Part shown: in pieces, positions 25,617-34,718 of the stretch | Numbering within the stretch: position 1 is the first letter of the stretch | Layout of the letters: the number at the start of each line of letters is the position of its first letter | From: Bacillus wiedmannii | GTDB taxonomy: Bacteria > Bacillota > Bacilli > Bacillales > Bacillaceae_G | Assembly: GCF_001583695.1 (NCBI RefSeq) | Contig: NZ_LOBC01000082.1 | Span: 124,001 to 188,000 of the forward strand | Direction: 5' to 3' | DNA: 64,000 bases | Program-made: the position numbers and the translations under genes | The notes under the pieces: model-generated | The model's input: the letters and a program-made list of their open reading frames with translations, nothing else | What the model was told of the DNA's origin: nothing | Databases searched by the model: none

Positions 25617-25811
25617 TTACGAACGTGGCGTTTCTGAATATGTATAAATTACTTGTCCGCCGCGCTGTGCGTTCCCAATAATATGTTTAAAATCTTCTCG
25701 ACTTACTACAACTTCTCTGAACGTATAAAATACATCTTTCGTAACAACATACTCCTTTATTTCACCATTTTTCAGCTGATCCAAAATTGCATTTGCTAAT
25801 TCTTTATCCAT
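25617..25811 (-). CDS. Small protein, unknown function
   Basis: 64 codons from ATG at 25811 with AGAGGTG upstream; the longer frame has no site. The product (MDKELANAILDQLKNGEIKE...) has a helix, then a beta strand (YTFREVVVSREDF) and an RGGQVIYTYSE strand. No membrane helix and no cysteine. It precedes the YolD-like gene and is probably in the same transcript. Family not recognised. Confidence 0.65.
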   Translation of the reverse strand: MDKELANAILDQLKNGEIKEYVVTKDVFYTFREVVVSREDFKHIIGNAQRGGQVIYTYSETPRS

Positions 25812-26056
25812 GTATTTCACCTCTATGCAATATTTTATTTTATCGTATATTCTATAGGTCAACAACTGTAAAATTATCCAGGTGCTATACCTTCATTTCA
25901 TTTTCATTATTTCGCAAACGATATCACTTTACTATATGTCCACTAAATATCATATACTAACATAGCTACTTCTCTATATCAAACATTTCGACATTCAATT
26001 ATGCAAAGTTCTATACCACTATGTTACACTATATAAATAAAACTAGGAGGGATACT

Positions 26057-26635
26057 ATGATTCGGAAAGCAAAAAAGACAGATGCGAAGGCAATTGCACC
26101 TTTATTATATAACGCTCTGCACGAAATTGCTGAAAAAATCACAGGCAGCACAGTTGAGACAGAAGTATTACTAGGACTTGAAACATGGTTCTCAAAAGAG
26201 AGAAATCGACTGAGCTATGAAAACTGTTTTGTATATGTACAAGACGGGGTTGCAGTTGGGGTTATTGTCGCTTATCACGGTAGTGAAGCAACAAGTCTTG
26301 ATGCACCAATTGTACATTACTTAAGAGAATTACATAAAGATGAATCAATTACATTAGAAAAAGAAGCTGAACTTGATGAATATTACATTGATACATTATC
26401 AGTTTCAAGTGCATATGGCGGAAAAGGAATCGGTTCTCAATTAATTGAAGCTGCTGAAATCCATGCAACTGAAAAGGAGCATGAAAAAATCGCATTACTT
26501 GTTAATTTAGAAAACAAACGTGCCTATTCACTATATGAAAAACTAGGTTATAAAAAAGATAAAATCGTTATGCTTGTAGGCGAACCTTATGCACATCTCG
26601 TAAAAACATTAAACATCAAAATTTCTATATCTTAA
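26057..26635 (+). CDS. GNAT family N-acetyltransferase
   Basis: 192 residues from ATG at 26057 (TAGGAGGG site). The acetyl-CoA binding motif A is clear: YYIDTLSVSSAYGGKGIGSQLIEAAE, with the GGKGIG pyrophosphate loop, followed by VNLENKRAYSLYEKLGYKK, the usual motif B. It acetylates an amine on a small molecule or protein; the acceptor cannot be read. Lone gene convergent with the histidine phosphatase, with which it shares a terminator. Confidence 0.9.
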   Translation: MIRKAKKTDAKAIAPLLYNALHEIAEKITGSTVETEVLLGLETWFSKERNRLSYENCFVYVQDGVAVGVIVAYHGSEATSLDAPIVHYLRELHKDESITLEKEAELDEYYIDTLSVSSAYGGKGIGSQLIEAAEIHATEKEHEKIALLVNLENKRAYSLYEKLGYKKDKIVMLVGEPYAHLVKTLNIKISIS

Positions 26636-26639
26636 AAAG

Positions 26640-26673
26640 AAAGCACACGATTTATATATAAATCGTGTGCTTT
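26640..26673. terminator. Bidirectional terminator
   Basis: A 34-base near-perfect palindrome (AAAGCACACGATTTATA and its complement) with A and T runs outside, between convergent genes. Confidence 0.85.
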
Positions 26674-27275
26674 TATGTTAATTTTGTATTTAATATATTT
26701 CCATCCATCGCTTCGTGGAATGTATAGGTTGTACATCCCCATGGCTTCCTATGTAAAATAGGAGCACCAGACCATCCCATCGCTCTCAGCTCCGCACCAA
26801 CCATTGCATTAATGTAATTATGACCTACAAGAGCAATACTTCCATGTACGAGAGCATAACGGTGTAATAAGTAAGCCGCTTGCCTCGCCCTCTCTCTTAC
26901 TTCCTTATAAGACTCAACACCTTTATGGTAACCAAGTATCCATAATGTTCGCCCGATAAACATCCATACGTTAGGTTTACATTTCAACCATGTTGGAGCA
27001 TAAAAATTCGTCGAAATTTCAGCTTCCCTAAAAAGAGAATTTTGCATAAAAGATAAAGAATTCATTAATTCAGCTGCTGACTGTATAGCACACCTTTGAT
27101 CACTCGTTACAATCAACTTTGCTGCTTCAATCGCTTCCATTGTTTCCATTGGTATAGGTGCTTTTTCTGTTATAGCATGTAAGTCATATCCTTTCATCCA
27201 TTCATGAAAGGATGTAACCGTCATTGGTTCTATAGTACGATCTAAGCGGCCATGACGAATAAAAGAAATCTTCAT
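26673..27275 (-). CDS. Histidine phosphatase family protein
   Basis: 200 residues from ATG at 27275 with GGAGAG upstream; a GTG at 27284 is an alternative. The phosphate pocket begins with SFIRHGRLD (RHG motif, catalytic His) and the second catalytic His is in SIALVGHNYINAMVG. The family spans phosphoglycerate mutases and many phosphatases. The specific substrate is unknown. Soluble, with no signal peptide. Confidence 0.85.
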   Translation of the reverse strand: MKISFIRHGRLDRTIEPMTVTSFHEWMKGYDLHAITEKAPIPMETMEAIEAAKLIVTSDQRCAIQSAAELMNSLSFMQNSLFREAEISTNFYAPTWLKCKPNVWMFIGRTLWILGYHKGVESYKEVRERARQAAYLLHRYALVHGSIALVGHNYINAMVGAELRAMGWSGAPILHRKPWGCTTYTFHEAMDGNILNTKLT

Positions 27276-27363
27276 TCTTTCCACTCTCCATTCATCACTT
27301 ACGAACTCTATTATGTACTATTTTTAAATATCATACCACGCAAAAAAAGAAAGTTATACACCT

Positions 27364-27522
27364 TTACTTATCCCCGCCACTCTCATGTGTGACCCCAGCA
27401 TGTATACCATCCATCCCATCAAAATATGTAGTCGTTTCATGATGACGAATCTTTTTTAAATTTATATAAGAAAATACAAATAAAGTTAATGCTATAACAC
27501 TCCCCACAAATTCAAACATCAT
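27364..27522 (-). CDS. Small membrane protein, unknown function
   Basis: 52 codons from ATG at 27522 with GAGGCGG upstream. One N-terminal membrane helix (FEFVGSVIALTLFVFSYINL) is followed by a short polar tail with several His and Gly (RHHETTTYFDGMDGIHAG). The His-rich tail could bind metal but nothing proves it. It is a lone gene. Confidence 0.65.
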   Translation of the reverse strand: MMFEFVGSVIALTLFVFSYINLKKIRHHETTTYFDGMDGIHAGVTHESGGDK

Positions 27523-27783
27523 TTTACCGCCTCTAATTTCCCCCACTTTAGTAGGTTATTGTATATTTTTCATTATACCCCTATATAAAGATGCACGCAT
27601 TAAACCGTTCTTTTTTTCTAATAACTTGGGGTTCTTGCATATTTTCTTACAAAATGTGAATATTTTTCGAATTTTTACTTTGGAAACATTTACAAACTAG
27701 ACAATATGGTTCAAAATAAGAGGAAATAAAAAAAAAACCAAAATTATTCTTTTTTTGGAAAACTGTAACAAGGAGAGTTGCTT

Positions 27784-27969
27784 ATGCAGATCGCAGAAAC
27801 TGGAGATATCATTGAATTTAAAGGTGGAATGCAAGGCCGTGTTCAAAAAGTAAATCAAAACTCCGTTATTGTAGATATAACAATTATGGAAAATTTTAGA
27901 GAACTAGATATGGAACCTCTTACAGTTGTAAGTCATAAAAACTATACTGTCATTAATCAAAATGCATAA
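27784..27969 (+). CDS. YkvS family protein (DUF2187)
   Basis: 61 residues. The KOW-like beta barrel reads GDIIEFKGGMQGRVQKVNQNSVIVDIT and then PLTVVSHKNYTVI, as in B. subtilis YkvS. ATG at 27784 has AAGGAGAG 6 bases upstream; a TTG two codons earlier is less likely. Function unknown. In B. subtilis ykvS also lies close to the queCDEF genes, which supports the assignment. Confidence 0.85.
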   Translation: MQIAETGDIIEFKGGMQGRVQKVNQNSVIVDITIMENFRELDMEPLTVVSHKNYTVINQNA

Positions 27970-28024
27970 TATAATAGAAAGAAAGGATCTGTATATCATA
28001 CAGATCCTTTCTTTCTATTATATA
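27970..28024. terminator. Long bidirectional terminator
   Basis: A stem of about 24 bp, including GAAAGAAAGGATCTGTA and its complement, with a short loop. It ends both ykvS-like and the convergent queCDEF transcript. Confidence 0.9.
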
Positions 28025-28522
28025 TTAACGATTATCAATTGTTTCTGGATATAGATCATGGTTCATCATGCGGTAGTCTGCCATTTGTTCATACTTCGTG
28101 CCTGGGCGACCGTAGTTGCAGTAAGGATCAATTGAAATCCCTCCACGTGGTGTGAATTTCCCCCATACCTCAATGTAACGCGGATCCATTAATTTAATTA
28201 AATCATTCATAATAACGTTCATGCAATCTTCGTGGAAGTCACCATGATTGCGGAAACTAAATAAATATAGCTTTAAAGATTTACTCTCTACCATTCTTTG
28301 TTCTGGAATGTAGCTAATATAAATTGTTGCAAAATCTGGTTGTCCTGTTTTCGGACATAAGCTTGTAAATTCAGGACAATTGAATTTCACAAAATAATCA
28401 CGGTTTGGATGATTATTATCAAATACCTCTAAAATTTCTGGGCTATATTCAAATAAATATTTTGTATTTTGATTTCCTAATAATGTTACATCTTTTAAAT
28501 CTTCATCTAATCTTCCTGCCAT
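28025..28522 (-). CDS. queF: NADPH-dependent 7-cyano-7-deazaguanine reductase QueF
   Basis: 165 residues from ATG at 28522 with AAGGGATG upstream; the ATG three codons earlier is too close to the site. Catalytic Cys lies in [20 protein letters not shown], and the QueF motif [20 protein letters not shown] binds NADPH/substrate. It reduces preQ0 to preQ1, the final step before insertion into tRNA. Last gene of the queCDEF operon. Confidence 0.97.
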
Positions 28523-28540
28523 TTTAAACATCCCTTCTCA

Positions 28541-29257
28541 TTATACTCCGCGTTTATTTCCCCATACTAACGCATGAAGCTGCGGCAATACTTTTGCATT
28601 ATTCATCTCTTTACAATTTACAGCTTTATCGATCAGCCACTCATACTTATCTAATAATTTTTTAATCAACATCGTATCATCCACCGTTTTTGTATCATCA
28701 TTTCCTACTTGTAAGAAAAATGGCACATCTGGATAACGTTCGTGCATATTAACTGCATACTCAAAGTCATAATCGTCAAATACTACTACCTTTAAACTAA
28801 TATCTTTTCCTGCTAGTTTCTGAATAACAGCATCTAACTTCTGAAAATCAGTATTCATTGCCGAACTTGGTGGTTTTGGAGAAATCGTTATCTCATCAAT
28901 TTGAAGTAACCAATCTTGCCATTTACTCCCTTGCGTTTCGATTGCTGTTCGCATTCCATTCTCTTTTAATATAGAAAGAAGAAACTCAATATTTTTCAGC
29001 AATGCTGGATTTCCACCTGAAATCGTAACATGAGAAAAATTTTCGCCACCAATTTCTACAAGCTCGTTCCAAACGTCCTCTGCTGTCATCTGTCTAATTT
29101 GATCTTTAGCCGATCCATCCCACGTAAAAGCAGAATCACACCAAGCACAGCTATAATCACAACCAGCCGTACGAATAAACATCGTCTTTTGTCCTACAAC
29201 CATTCCTTCACCTTGAATAGTCGGACCAAATATTTCTAAGACAGGGATTTTACTCAT
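28541..29257 (-). CDS. queE: 7-carboxy-7-deazaguanine synthase QueE (radical SAM)
   Basis: 238 residues from ATG at 29257, inside the end of queD. The Fe-S motif GCDYSCAWCDSAFTWDG (C-x3-C-x2-C) binds the 4Fe-4S cluster and SAM. The N-terminal EIFGPTIQGEGMVVGQKTMFIR and the HVTISGGNPAL segment are QueE hallmarks. It converts 6-carboxytetrahydropterin to 7-carboxy-7-deazaguanine. Confidence 0.96.
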   Translation of the reverse strand: MSKIPVLEIFGPTIQGEGMVVGQKTMFIRTAGCDYSCAWCDSAFTWDGSAKDQIRQMTAEDVWNELVEIGGENFSHVTISGGNPALLKNIEFLLSILKENGMRTAIETQGSKWQDWLLQIDEITISPKPPSSAMNTDFQKLDAVIQKLAGKDISLKVVVFDDYDFEYAVNMHERYPDVPFFLQVGNDDTKTVDDTMLIKKLLDKYEWLIDKAVNCKEMNNAKVLPQLHALVWGNKRGV

Positions 29258-29741
29258 CAAGCATCCACTCCCGTCTTACTTCCGCATAACTAGTCGGCGT
29301 CTCAAATAGACGAACAAATTCAACGCGAGCTCCTTTATATTCGTTCGCACGATTATCTTTTAGTAATGCTTCTGCCATCTTTTCATAAATCCAAACGACC
29401 ATGTTTTCAGCAGTCGTATTCATTGCTGGTAACGTTTCGTTTAAATAACGATGGTCTAAATAAATTTCTATTTCATTCTTCCAAATTTCTTTTATATCTC
29501 CAAAGTCAATCGCAAGACCTATTTCATTTACATATCCACTAATCCCAAATACAACTTTATATGTGTGACCATGTAAGTTTTTACATTTCCCCTCATAACA
29601 GTGTAAATGGTGTGCTGCATCAAATGTAAATTCCTTGCTGACCATTACTCTTTTATTATGATATTTGAGCTGTTTACGCTGAATATCCTTGTCCATTTTT
29701 TGCAAATTTTCTACGATGCGAAATCCAAAGAAATTATCCAT
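29250..29741 (-). CDS. queD: 6-carboxy-5,6,7,8-tetrahydropterin synthase QueD
   Basis: 163 residues. Zinc ligands are in FDAAHHLHCYEGKCKNLHGHTY, with the catalytic Cys between the His residues. IDFGDIKEIW and LDHRYLNET are conserved family segments. It makes 6-carboxytetrahydropterin from 7,8-dihydroneopterin triphosphate. It starts at the queC stop (TAATG) and overlaps queE. The N-terminus is about 30 residues longer than the minimal enzyme; MVSKEFTFDAAHH is an internal alternative start. Confidence 0.94.
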   Translation of the reverse strand: MDNFFGFRIVENLQKMDKDIQRKQLKYHNKRVMVSKEFTFDAAHHLHCYEGKCKNLHGHTYKVVFGISGYVNEIGLAIDFGDIKEIWKNEIEIYLDHRYLNETLPAMNTTAENMVVWIYEKMAEALLKDNRANEYKGARVEFVRLFETPTSYAEVRREWMLDE

Positions 29742-30403
29742 TAGTTATTTGCTCCTTCGCGTTCTTGTAGGTACGTATCTAATCCTGCTTTACGAAGCTG
29801 ACATGCTGGACATTCACCGCAACCATCACCAATGATTCCGTTATAACATGTTAATGTTTTTTCTCGAACAAACTCGAATGCTCCAAGTTCATCTGATAAT
29901 TTCCATGTTTCCGCTTTATCAATCCACATAAGTGGTGTATGAATTACGAACGGATAATCCATGGATAAATTTAAAGTAACGTTTAACGATTTCACAAACA
30001 CGTCACGGCAATCTGGATAACCACTAAAATCAGTTTCACATACACCCGTTACAATATGACGTGCTCCAACTTGTTTTGCTAATACAGCAGCAAATGATAG
30101 GAATAGTAAATTTCGTCCATCTACAAACGTCGATGGCAATTCACCTTCTTCATGTGTAATCTCCATATCCGTTCTCGTTAACGCATTTGGAGCAAGTTGA
30201 TTTAATAGACTCATATCTAGCACCGTATGTTTAATTCCTAGCTCTTTCGCAATTTCCGCTGCACAATCAATTTCTAGTTTATGACGTTGATTGTAATTAA
30301 ACGTTACAGCTTCTACTTCTGCAAACTGCTTTATTGCCCAAAATAAACATGTCGTACTATCTTGTCCTCCACTAAAAACAACAACTGCCTTTTCTTTTTT
30401 CAT
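29741..30403 (-). CDS. queC: 7-cyano-7-deazaguanine synthase QueC
   Basis: 220 residues from ATG at 30403, with GGAG 9 bases upstream; the ATG three codons earlier is too near the site. The ATP-binding PP-loop is [16 protein letters not shown], and the zinc cysteines lie in [19 protein letters not shown]. It converts 7-carboxy-7-deazaguanine to preQ0 with ATP and ammonia. First gene of the operon, behind a preQ1 riboswitch. Confidence 0.97.
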   Translation of the reverse strand: MKKEKAVVVFSGGQDSTTCLFWAIKQFAEVEAVTFNYNQRHKLEIDCAAEIAKELGIKHTVLDMSLLNQLAPNALTRTDMEITHEEGELPSTFVDGRNLLFLSFAAVLAKQVGARHIVTGVCETDFSGYPDCRDVFVKSLNVTLNLSMDYPFVIHTPLMWIDKAETWKLSDELGAFEFVREKTLTCYNGIIGDGCGECPACQLRKAGLDTYLQEREGANN

Positions 30404-30461
30404 TTCACTCATTCTCCTTCTCTACTACGAATAAGAAGAAAGAACGTTCTTGAACTGTCAC

Positions 30462-30497
30462 AATAAAAAAACAAAACAATACCTAAAGATATTGTTG
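30462..30497 (-). terminator. Riboswitch-controlled terminator before queC
   Basis: On the minus strand AACAATATC/GGTATTGTT is followed by a seven-T run. It lies directly after the preQ1 aptamer and should form when preQ1 is bound. Confidence 0.85.
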
Positions 30498-30502
30498 TTT
30501 CC

Positions 30503-30535
30503 ATAGTTTTTTATAGAGGGAGTTCGCGAACCTCT
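30503..30535 (-). promoter_or_regulatory. PreQ1-I riboswitch aptamer
   Basis: On the minus strand AGAGGTTCGCGAACTCCCTC is followed by TATAAAAAACTA. P1 (AGAGG with CCTCT), the C-rich loop strand and the A-rich tail match the preQ1 class I aptamer. It turns off queCDEF when preQ1 is plentiful. Confidence 0.93.
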
Positions 30536-30699
30536 CCCGTGCAATGCACGGAATTCCTTCTTTCATTGACAAAGCTTATTGTAACATATTGTATACTACC
30601 AGCAAAAATTTCTGATTTTTCCGCTATTTTTCCATTTCATTTCTTTCATTTTATAGTATGATGAATTTAATGCGAGAAGAGAAGAGAGGAGGCACACCA

Positions 30700-31962
30700 C
30701 TGAAACCCTTTATTATTTATCTCTTTTTAAATATATTATTCATCCTTGTTACAATGCTCGTATACCATTTATTTTGGAATCAAAAAGGGAAACGTTCTCC
30801 TAAATTAAATTCAGCTATATTTATTGTATTATGTTGCCTCGTTACTATACTGTGTATCACTTTCGCAGCAAAAACAAATTATGGATTTCAATTTGATATG
30901 CGTCATATCGTATTAATTGTCGGTACATTAACCGGAGGTCCTATTGCTGGTGGATCTATATTAGTTGTATTAAATATATACCGCTTCTTATTAGGAGGAA
31001 TAGGTGTTTTCCCATCGGTTATCGGTTCTATCCTTCTATTTATTGTCCTATTATTTACATACAAATTTTTCAACCGAACTTCTAATCGTATAAAAATAGC
31101 ACTTGCTATTATCTACAGTCTCACATACGGATTTAGTTGGATACCTTTCTTCCTTTCAAAGGTTACAAACAAGGCTGATTATATACCACATATTATTGTG
31201 TATGAGTTATGTACGATACTTGGTACGATCCTTATTTTATATTTACTACACATATTACAAACTCAAGTTCGTCTCCAAAATGAACTTATGAATGCTGAAA
31301 AATTTCATTTAATTGGTGAAATGGCAGCGTCTATCTCTCATGAAATTCGCAATCCATTAACTTCAACGAAAGGATTTTTGCAACTTTTACAATCAGATAC
31401 ATGTACTGAGCAGGAGCGAAAATTATATATCGACATAGCCATCAACGGAATCGAACAAGCAAACCACGTTCTTACAGATTATTTAACCTTTGCAAAACCA
31501 AGTATTGAAAAAGAACAAAGATTACAGTTAGAAGAAGAACTACTACATGCATTATCGTTAATTACACCGCTTGCTAATTTAGCAAATGTGCGTACGCATT
31601 ATATAAAGCAAAGCACTTCTTTTTTTATCGCGGGAGAAAAACAAAAACTAAATCAATGCTTGTTAAATATTTTAAAAAACTGCATTGAGGCCATGCCAAA
31701 AGGCGGTGATCTTTATTTCACATTAGTTCCTGATCATAAGCATATTCAGTTGTATATAAAAGATACAGGAATCGGTATGGATACCGAACAAGTGAAACGT
31801 CTTGGCTCTCCTTTCTACTCAACGAAAGAAAAAGGAACTGGTCTTGGAATGATGGTCGTGTTCAGTGTTGTTCAAGCTATGAACGGAAAAATCGATATTA
31901 TAAGCGAAAAAGGTACAGGTACAACCTTCTTATTAACTTTTCCACTCATACAAAAAACGTGA
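30700..31962 (+). CDS. Sensor histidine kinase with 5TMR-LYT membrane domain (KinB/LytS-like)
   Basis: About 420 residues. Six or so N-terminal helices include the 5TM-LYT pattern (LIVGTLTGGPIAGGS and GGIGVFPSVIGSILL). Then comes a kinase core: H-box MAASISHEIRNPLTSTKGF, N-box LNILKNCIEAMPKGG, DTGIGMD and GTGLGMMVV. Such Bacillus kinases feed the Spo0A phosphorelay. Start: AGAGGAGG sits 8 bases before a CTG (30700), whereas the ATG at 30658 has no site, so initiation at CTG is likely although rare. No response regulator is adjacent. A terminator shared with the next gene follows. Confidence 0.85.
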   Translation: MKPFIIYLFLNILFILVTMLVYHLFWNQKGKRSPKLNSAIFIVLCCLVTILCITFAAKTNYGFQFDMRHIVLIVGTLTGGPIAGGSILVVLNIYRFLLGGIGVFPSVIGSILLFIVLLFTYKFFNRTSNRIKIALAIIYSLTYGFSWIPFFLSKVTNKADYIPHIIVYELCTILGTILILYLLHILQTQVRLQNELMNAEKFHLIGEMAASISHEIRNPLTSTKGFLQLLQSDTCTEQERKLYIDIAINGIEQANHVLTDYLTFAKPSIEKEQRLQLEEELLHALSLITPLANLANVRTHYIKQSTSFFIAGEKQKLNQCLLNILKNCIEAMPKGGDLYFTLVPDHKHIQLYIKDTGIGMDTEQVKRLGSPFYSTKEKGTGLGMMVVFSVVQAMNGKIDIISEKGTGTTFLLTFPLIQKT

Positions 31963-31984
31963 TGAAATAATCATCACGTTTTTT
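31952..31984. terminator. Bidirectional terminator
   Basis: 14-bp perfect arms AAAAAACGTGATGA/TCATCACGTTTTTT with a five-base loop. Confidence 0.9.
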
Positions 31985-32090
31985 CTGTTCCTTCAACTAA
32001 TTCAGCAAAGGCTTTCACTTTGCCATGTGGTTTTTGATTTTCTTTACGTGCTTTCCAAGCGCGCTCTTCTTCTTTCTTTTTCTTGGACAT
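31974..32090 (-). CDS. Small basic protein (DUF6254-like)
   Basis: 38 codons from ATG at 32090 with AAGGAG 9 bases upstream. MSKKKKEEERAWKARKENQ then PHGKVKAFAELVEGTEKT resembles a small Bacillus family with a conserved PHGKVKS/AF segment (DUF6254, from memory). Function unknown. Its last codons run into the shared terminator. Longer starts upstream have no site. Confidence 0.65.
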   Translation of the reverse strand: MSKKKKEEERAWKARKENQKPHGKVKAFAELVEGTEKT

Positions 32091-32163
32091 ACTTTTCAAC
32101 TCCTTCTTTTCTTTCTCCATGTAGTATTCCAAAATAAGAAAGAAAACTATGCACGTATCAAAA

Positions 32164-32185
32164 AAGAAGTGGTCTCCCACTTCTT
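32164..32185 (-). terminator. Terminator after DinB-family gene
   Basis: AAGAAGTGG/CCACTTCTT arms with the minus-strand T run TTTTTT following. Confidence 0.75.
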
Positions 32186-32190
32186 CCTAC

Positions 32191-32724
32191 TTATCGCTGT
32201 AAAATTGCATGTTTCGCCTCTTTTAACTGCGTAAGATGTCTTTGTTCATGCAATTCAAGAAATTGAACCCACTGATACAAATTCAACTCATTAAAAATAG
32301 GATGCTTTAATCCATTTTCAAATAGATCTTTTTCATCTATAACACTATGAAGCGCGTGTAATAGTTCTTGTCGTGAATGTTCTAGCAATTGAATTCCTTG
32401 CTGTTTTTTCATTAACGTTTCTGTTGGTTCCATTTGCTGAGGAGCTTCTCGTTTATGTGTGCGATCAAGCGTAAGTTGGAGGTCTTTAAATGGAGTCGTG
32501 TTTCTTTCATTTTTTTGTAAAGCATATACAAGGGCAGATGTAACTGATTGTTCAACTAAATGCAAGTGATGCAAAATTTGAATAATACTCCATTTATCAC
32601 GGCGTGGCTTTACATTCACTTCTGTATCATTTAACATTTCAATTTCTGATAATAGCGTGCTTCGAGTAGACTGTAATGAGTTCACCAAACTTTCTAAACT
32701 CACATCCATATTAGATTGAAGCAT
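32191..32724 (-). CDS. DinB family protein (DinB_2/YfiT-like)
   Basis: 177 residues, start after GGGGGGAAAG. Four-helix-bundle layout with KPRRDKWSIIQILHHLHLVEQS early, and VQFLELHEQRHLTQLKEAK at the end. The spaced His residues (HHLH, HEQRH) form the metal site of the bacillithiol-transferase/DinB superfamily. Many members are uncharacterised thiol S-transferases. Substrate unknown. Confidence 0.88.
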   Translation of the reverse strand: MLQSNMDVSLESLVNSLQSTRSTLLSEIEMLNDTEVNVKPRRDKWSIIQILHHLHLVEQSVTSALVYALQKNERNTTPFKDLQLTLDRTHKREAPQQMEPTETLMKKQQGIQLLEHSRQELLHALHSVIDEKDLFENGLKHPIFNELNLYQWVQFLELHEQRHLTQLKEAKHAILQR

Positions 32725-32751
32725 ACTTCTTTCCCCCCTTTTTGTTGGTGA

Positions 32752-32783
32752 AAAGAGGTGCTCCTTATTAGAAACACCTCTTT
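32752..32783. terminator. Possible terminator or hairpin
   Basis: AAAGAGGTG/CACCTCTTT 9-bp arms with a 14-base loop, between pepF and the DinB-family gene. Confidence 0.55.
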
Positions 32784-32863
32784 AGTATTCTGAATTTTCT
32801 TTTATTATCTCATCATTTTCTCGTTATGTCGATGTTAAACATGTGAAAAAAAGCGCATGTTTT

Positions 32864-34558
32864 TTACAATTTTGTGTCGTCAATCGCATGTAGCCACGCT
32901 TCAATTTCTGTAATGACACTTTTCACACAACCTTCAGCAAATGGTGATGTTAAATTTGCAACTTCTACTAATTCCAAGAATGATTTACTTCCACCTTGTT
33001 GACACAGATTCACATAATCTTCCCATGCCTCTTGTCTATTATCTCTTGCACGTTTCCAAAATTGCAGTGCGCAAATTTGTGCTAATGTGTAGTCGATATA
33101 GTAGAACGGCGAGCTATAAATATGTCCTTGACGTTGCCAGAATCCACCGCGCTCTAAATAATCATTATCTTCATAATCACGATGCGGCAAATACTTTTTC
33201 TCTATATTACGCCATGCTGTCTTACGCTCTTCTGGTGATGCTTCTGGATTTTCATATACATAATGTTGGTATTCATCAACAGATACACCATACGGTAAAA
33301 ACAGAAGTGCTGAACTTAAGTGAGAGAAATAATATTTATCTGCATCTTCTTCAAAGAATGACTTCATCCATGGCCATGTAAAGAATTCCATACTCATAGA
33401 ATGAATTTCACATGCTTCATACGTTGGCCAATTGTATTCTGGAATTTCAAACTTTCGACTTTCATATACTTGGAAAGCATGACCAGCTTCATGTGTTAAT
33501 ACATCAATGTCGCCAGATGTTCCGTTGAAGTTTGAGAAAATAAATGGCGCTTTATAATTCTCAATATATGTACAATATCCGCCACCAGCTTTTCCTTTTT
33601 TCGCAACTAAATCTAATAAATCATTATCTAGCATGAAATTGAAAAATTCATCCGTTTCAGTCGATAACTCTTTATACATCGTTTTCCCATGATTAACAAT
33701 CCAATCCGCATCTCCTTTTGGAGTTGGATTACCAGTAGCAAACTCAAAGTTTTCGTCGTAATATGCTAACTTCTCTACACCGATACGTGCTTGTTGTCGC
33801 TTTCTTAATTCCGTTGTAACGGGAACGATATAATCAAGTACTTGCTGACGATAATTCGCCACCATTTCCGCATTATAATCTGTACGGTACATTCTTGCAT
33901 ATCCAAGTTCAACAAAGTTTTTGAAACCTAAAGATTTGGCGATTTTCGTTCTCACTTTAACAAGCTCATCATAAATACGATCTAACTCTTCCTCATTCTC
34001 AGCTAAAAATCCGTAATATGCTTCACTTGCTACTTTACGTTCATTTCTTTCTTTCCCTTGCATAAATGGAATCAGTTGCGATAACGTTCTTTCTTCTCCT
34101 GCAAAGTCAATTTTTGCAGATGCTAATAACTGCGTATATTGTGAAGACAATTTATTCTCTAATTGTAAATCTTTCACAACTTCATCAGAGTATGTTTTCA
34201 AATCACACTCCGCTAAAGCAAATAATTGCTTTCCATAATACGCTTCTAATTCTTCACGGAATGGAGAATGAATTAACGCATTATAATACTTTGTACCATA
34301 TCCTTGTACAACTGGAGAGAATTCATCAAAGAAATCTTGCTCTTCCTTATAAAAAGCATCTGTCGTATCAACAGAATGACGAATGTAACAAAGATTCCCC
34401 ATTGTACCGAAGTCGTTGCGAATTTCGTTAATTGAATTGATGACTTGTTTTTGTTCTTCTACAGTTTTTGCATTATCAAACTTCTCTAAAGCAACAGTAA
34501 ACTTTTCTTTTAATTCTTCAATATTTGGCCGTTTATATTCATAGTCTTTAAATGACAT
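32864..34558 (-). CDS. M3 family oligoendopeptidase (PepF type)
   Basis: 564 residues, cytoplasmic zinc metallopeptidase. The active site is DVLTHEAGHAFQVYES (HExxH with HEAGH) near residue 360, with the third ligand Glu in YEACEIHSMSMEFFTWP. The RBS is GGAGAGGAGG. Family members cut peptides of about 6-20 residues, and some in Bacillus affect signalling peptides and sporulation. Lone gene upstream of the MarR gene but separated by that gene's terminator. Confidence 0.93.
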   Translation of the reverse strand: MSFKDYEYKRPNIEELKEKFTVALEKFDNAKTVEEQKQVINSINEIRNDFGTMGNLCYIRHSVDTTDAFYKEEQDFFDEFSPVVQGYGTKYYNALIHSPFREELEAYYGKQLFALAECDLKTYSDEVVKDLQLENKLSSQYTQLLASAKIDFAGEERTLSQLIPFMQGKERNERKVASEAYYGFLAENEEELDRIYDELVKVRTKIAKSLGFKNFVELGYARMYRTDYNAEMVANYRQQVLDYIVPVTTELRKRQQARIGVEKLAYYDENFEFATGNPTPKGDADWIVNHGKTMYKELSTETDEFFNFMLDNDLLDLVAKKGKAGGGYCTYIENYKAPFIFSNFNGTSGDIDVLTHEAGHAFQVYESRKFEIPEYNWPTYEACEIHSMSMEFFTWPWMKSFFEEDADKYYFSHLSSALLFLPYGVSVDEYQHYVYENPEASPEERKTAWRNIEKKYLPHRDYEDNDYLERGGFWQRQGHIYSSPFYYIDYTLAQICALQFWKRARDNRQEAWEDYVNLCQQGGSKSFLELVEVANLTSPFAEGCVKSVITEIEAWLHAIDDTKL

Positions 34559-34670
34559 GAACGAGCCTCCTCTCCATTATGTGCATCCTTACTATAATTC
34601 AATGCTTACTTACAAATCTCCTCTTATTCTTCAACAAAATACGGCAGATGCTGTCATAATTACATGTAAA

Positions 34671-34708
34671 CAAAAGAGCCTTGGATTTCTTTATCCAAAG
34701 CTCTTTTG
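34671..34708 (-). terminator. Terminator after MarR-family gene
   Basis: About 15-bp arms CAAAAGAGC-TTGGAT/ATCCAAAGCTCTTTTG with one bulge and a short loop. Confidence 0.75.
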
Positions 34709-34718
34709 GAACATACTA

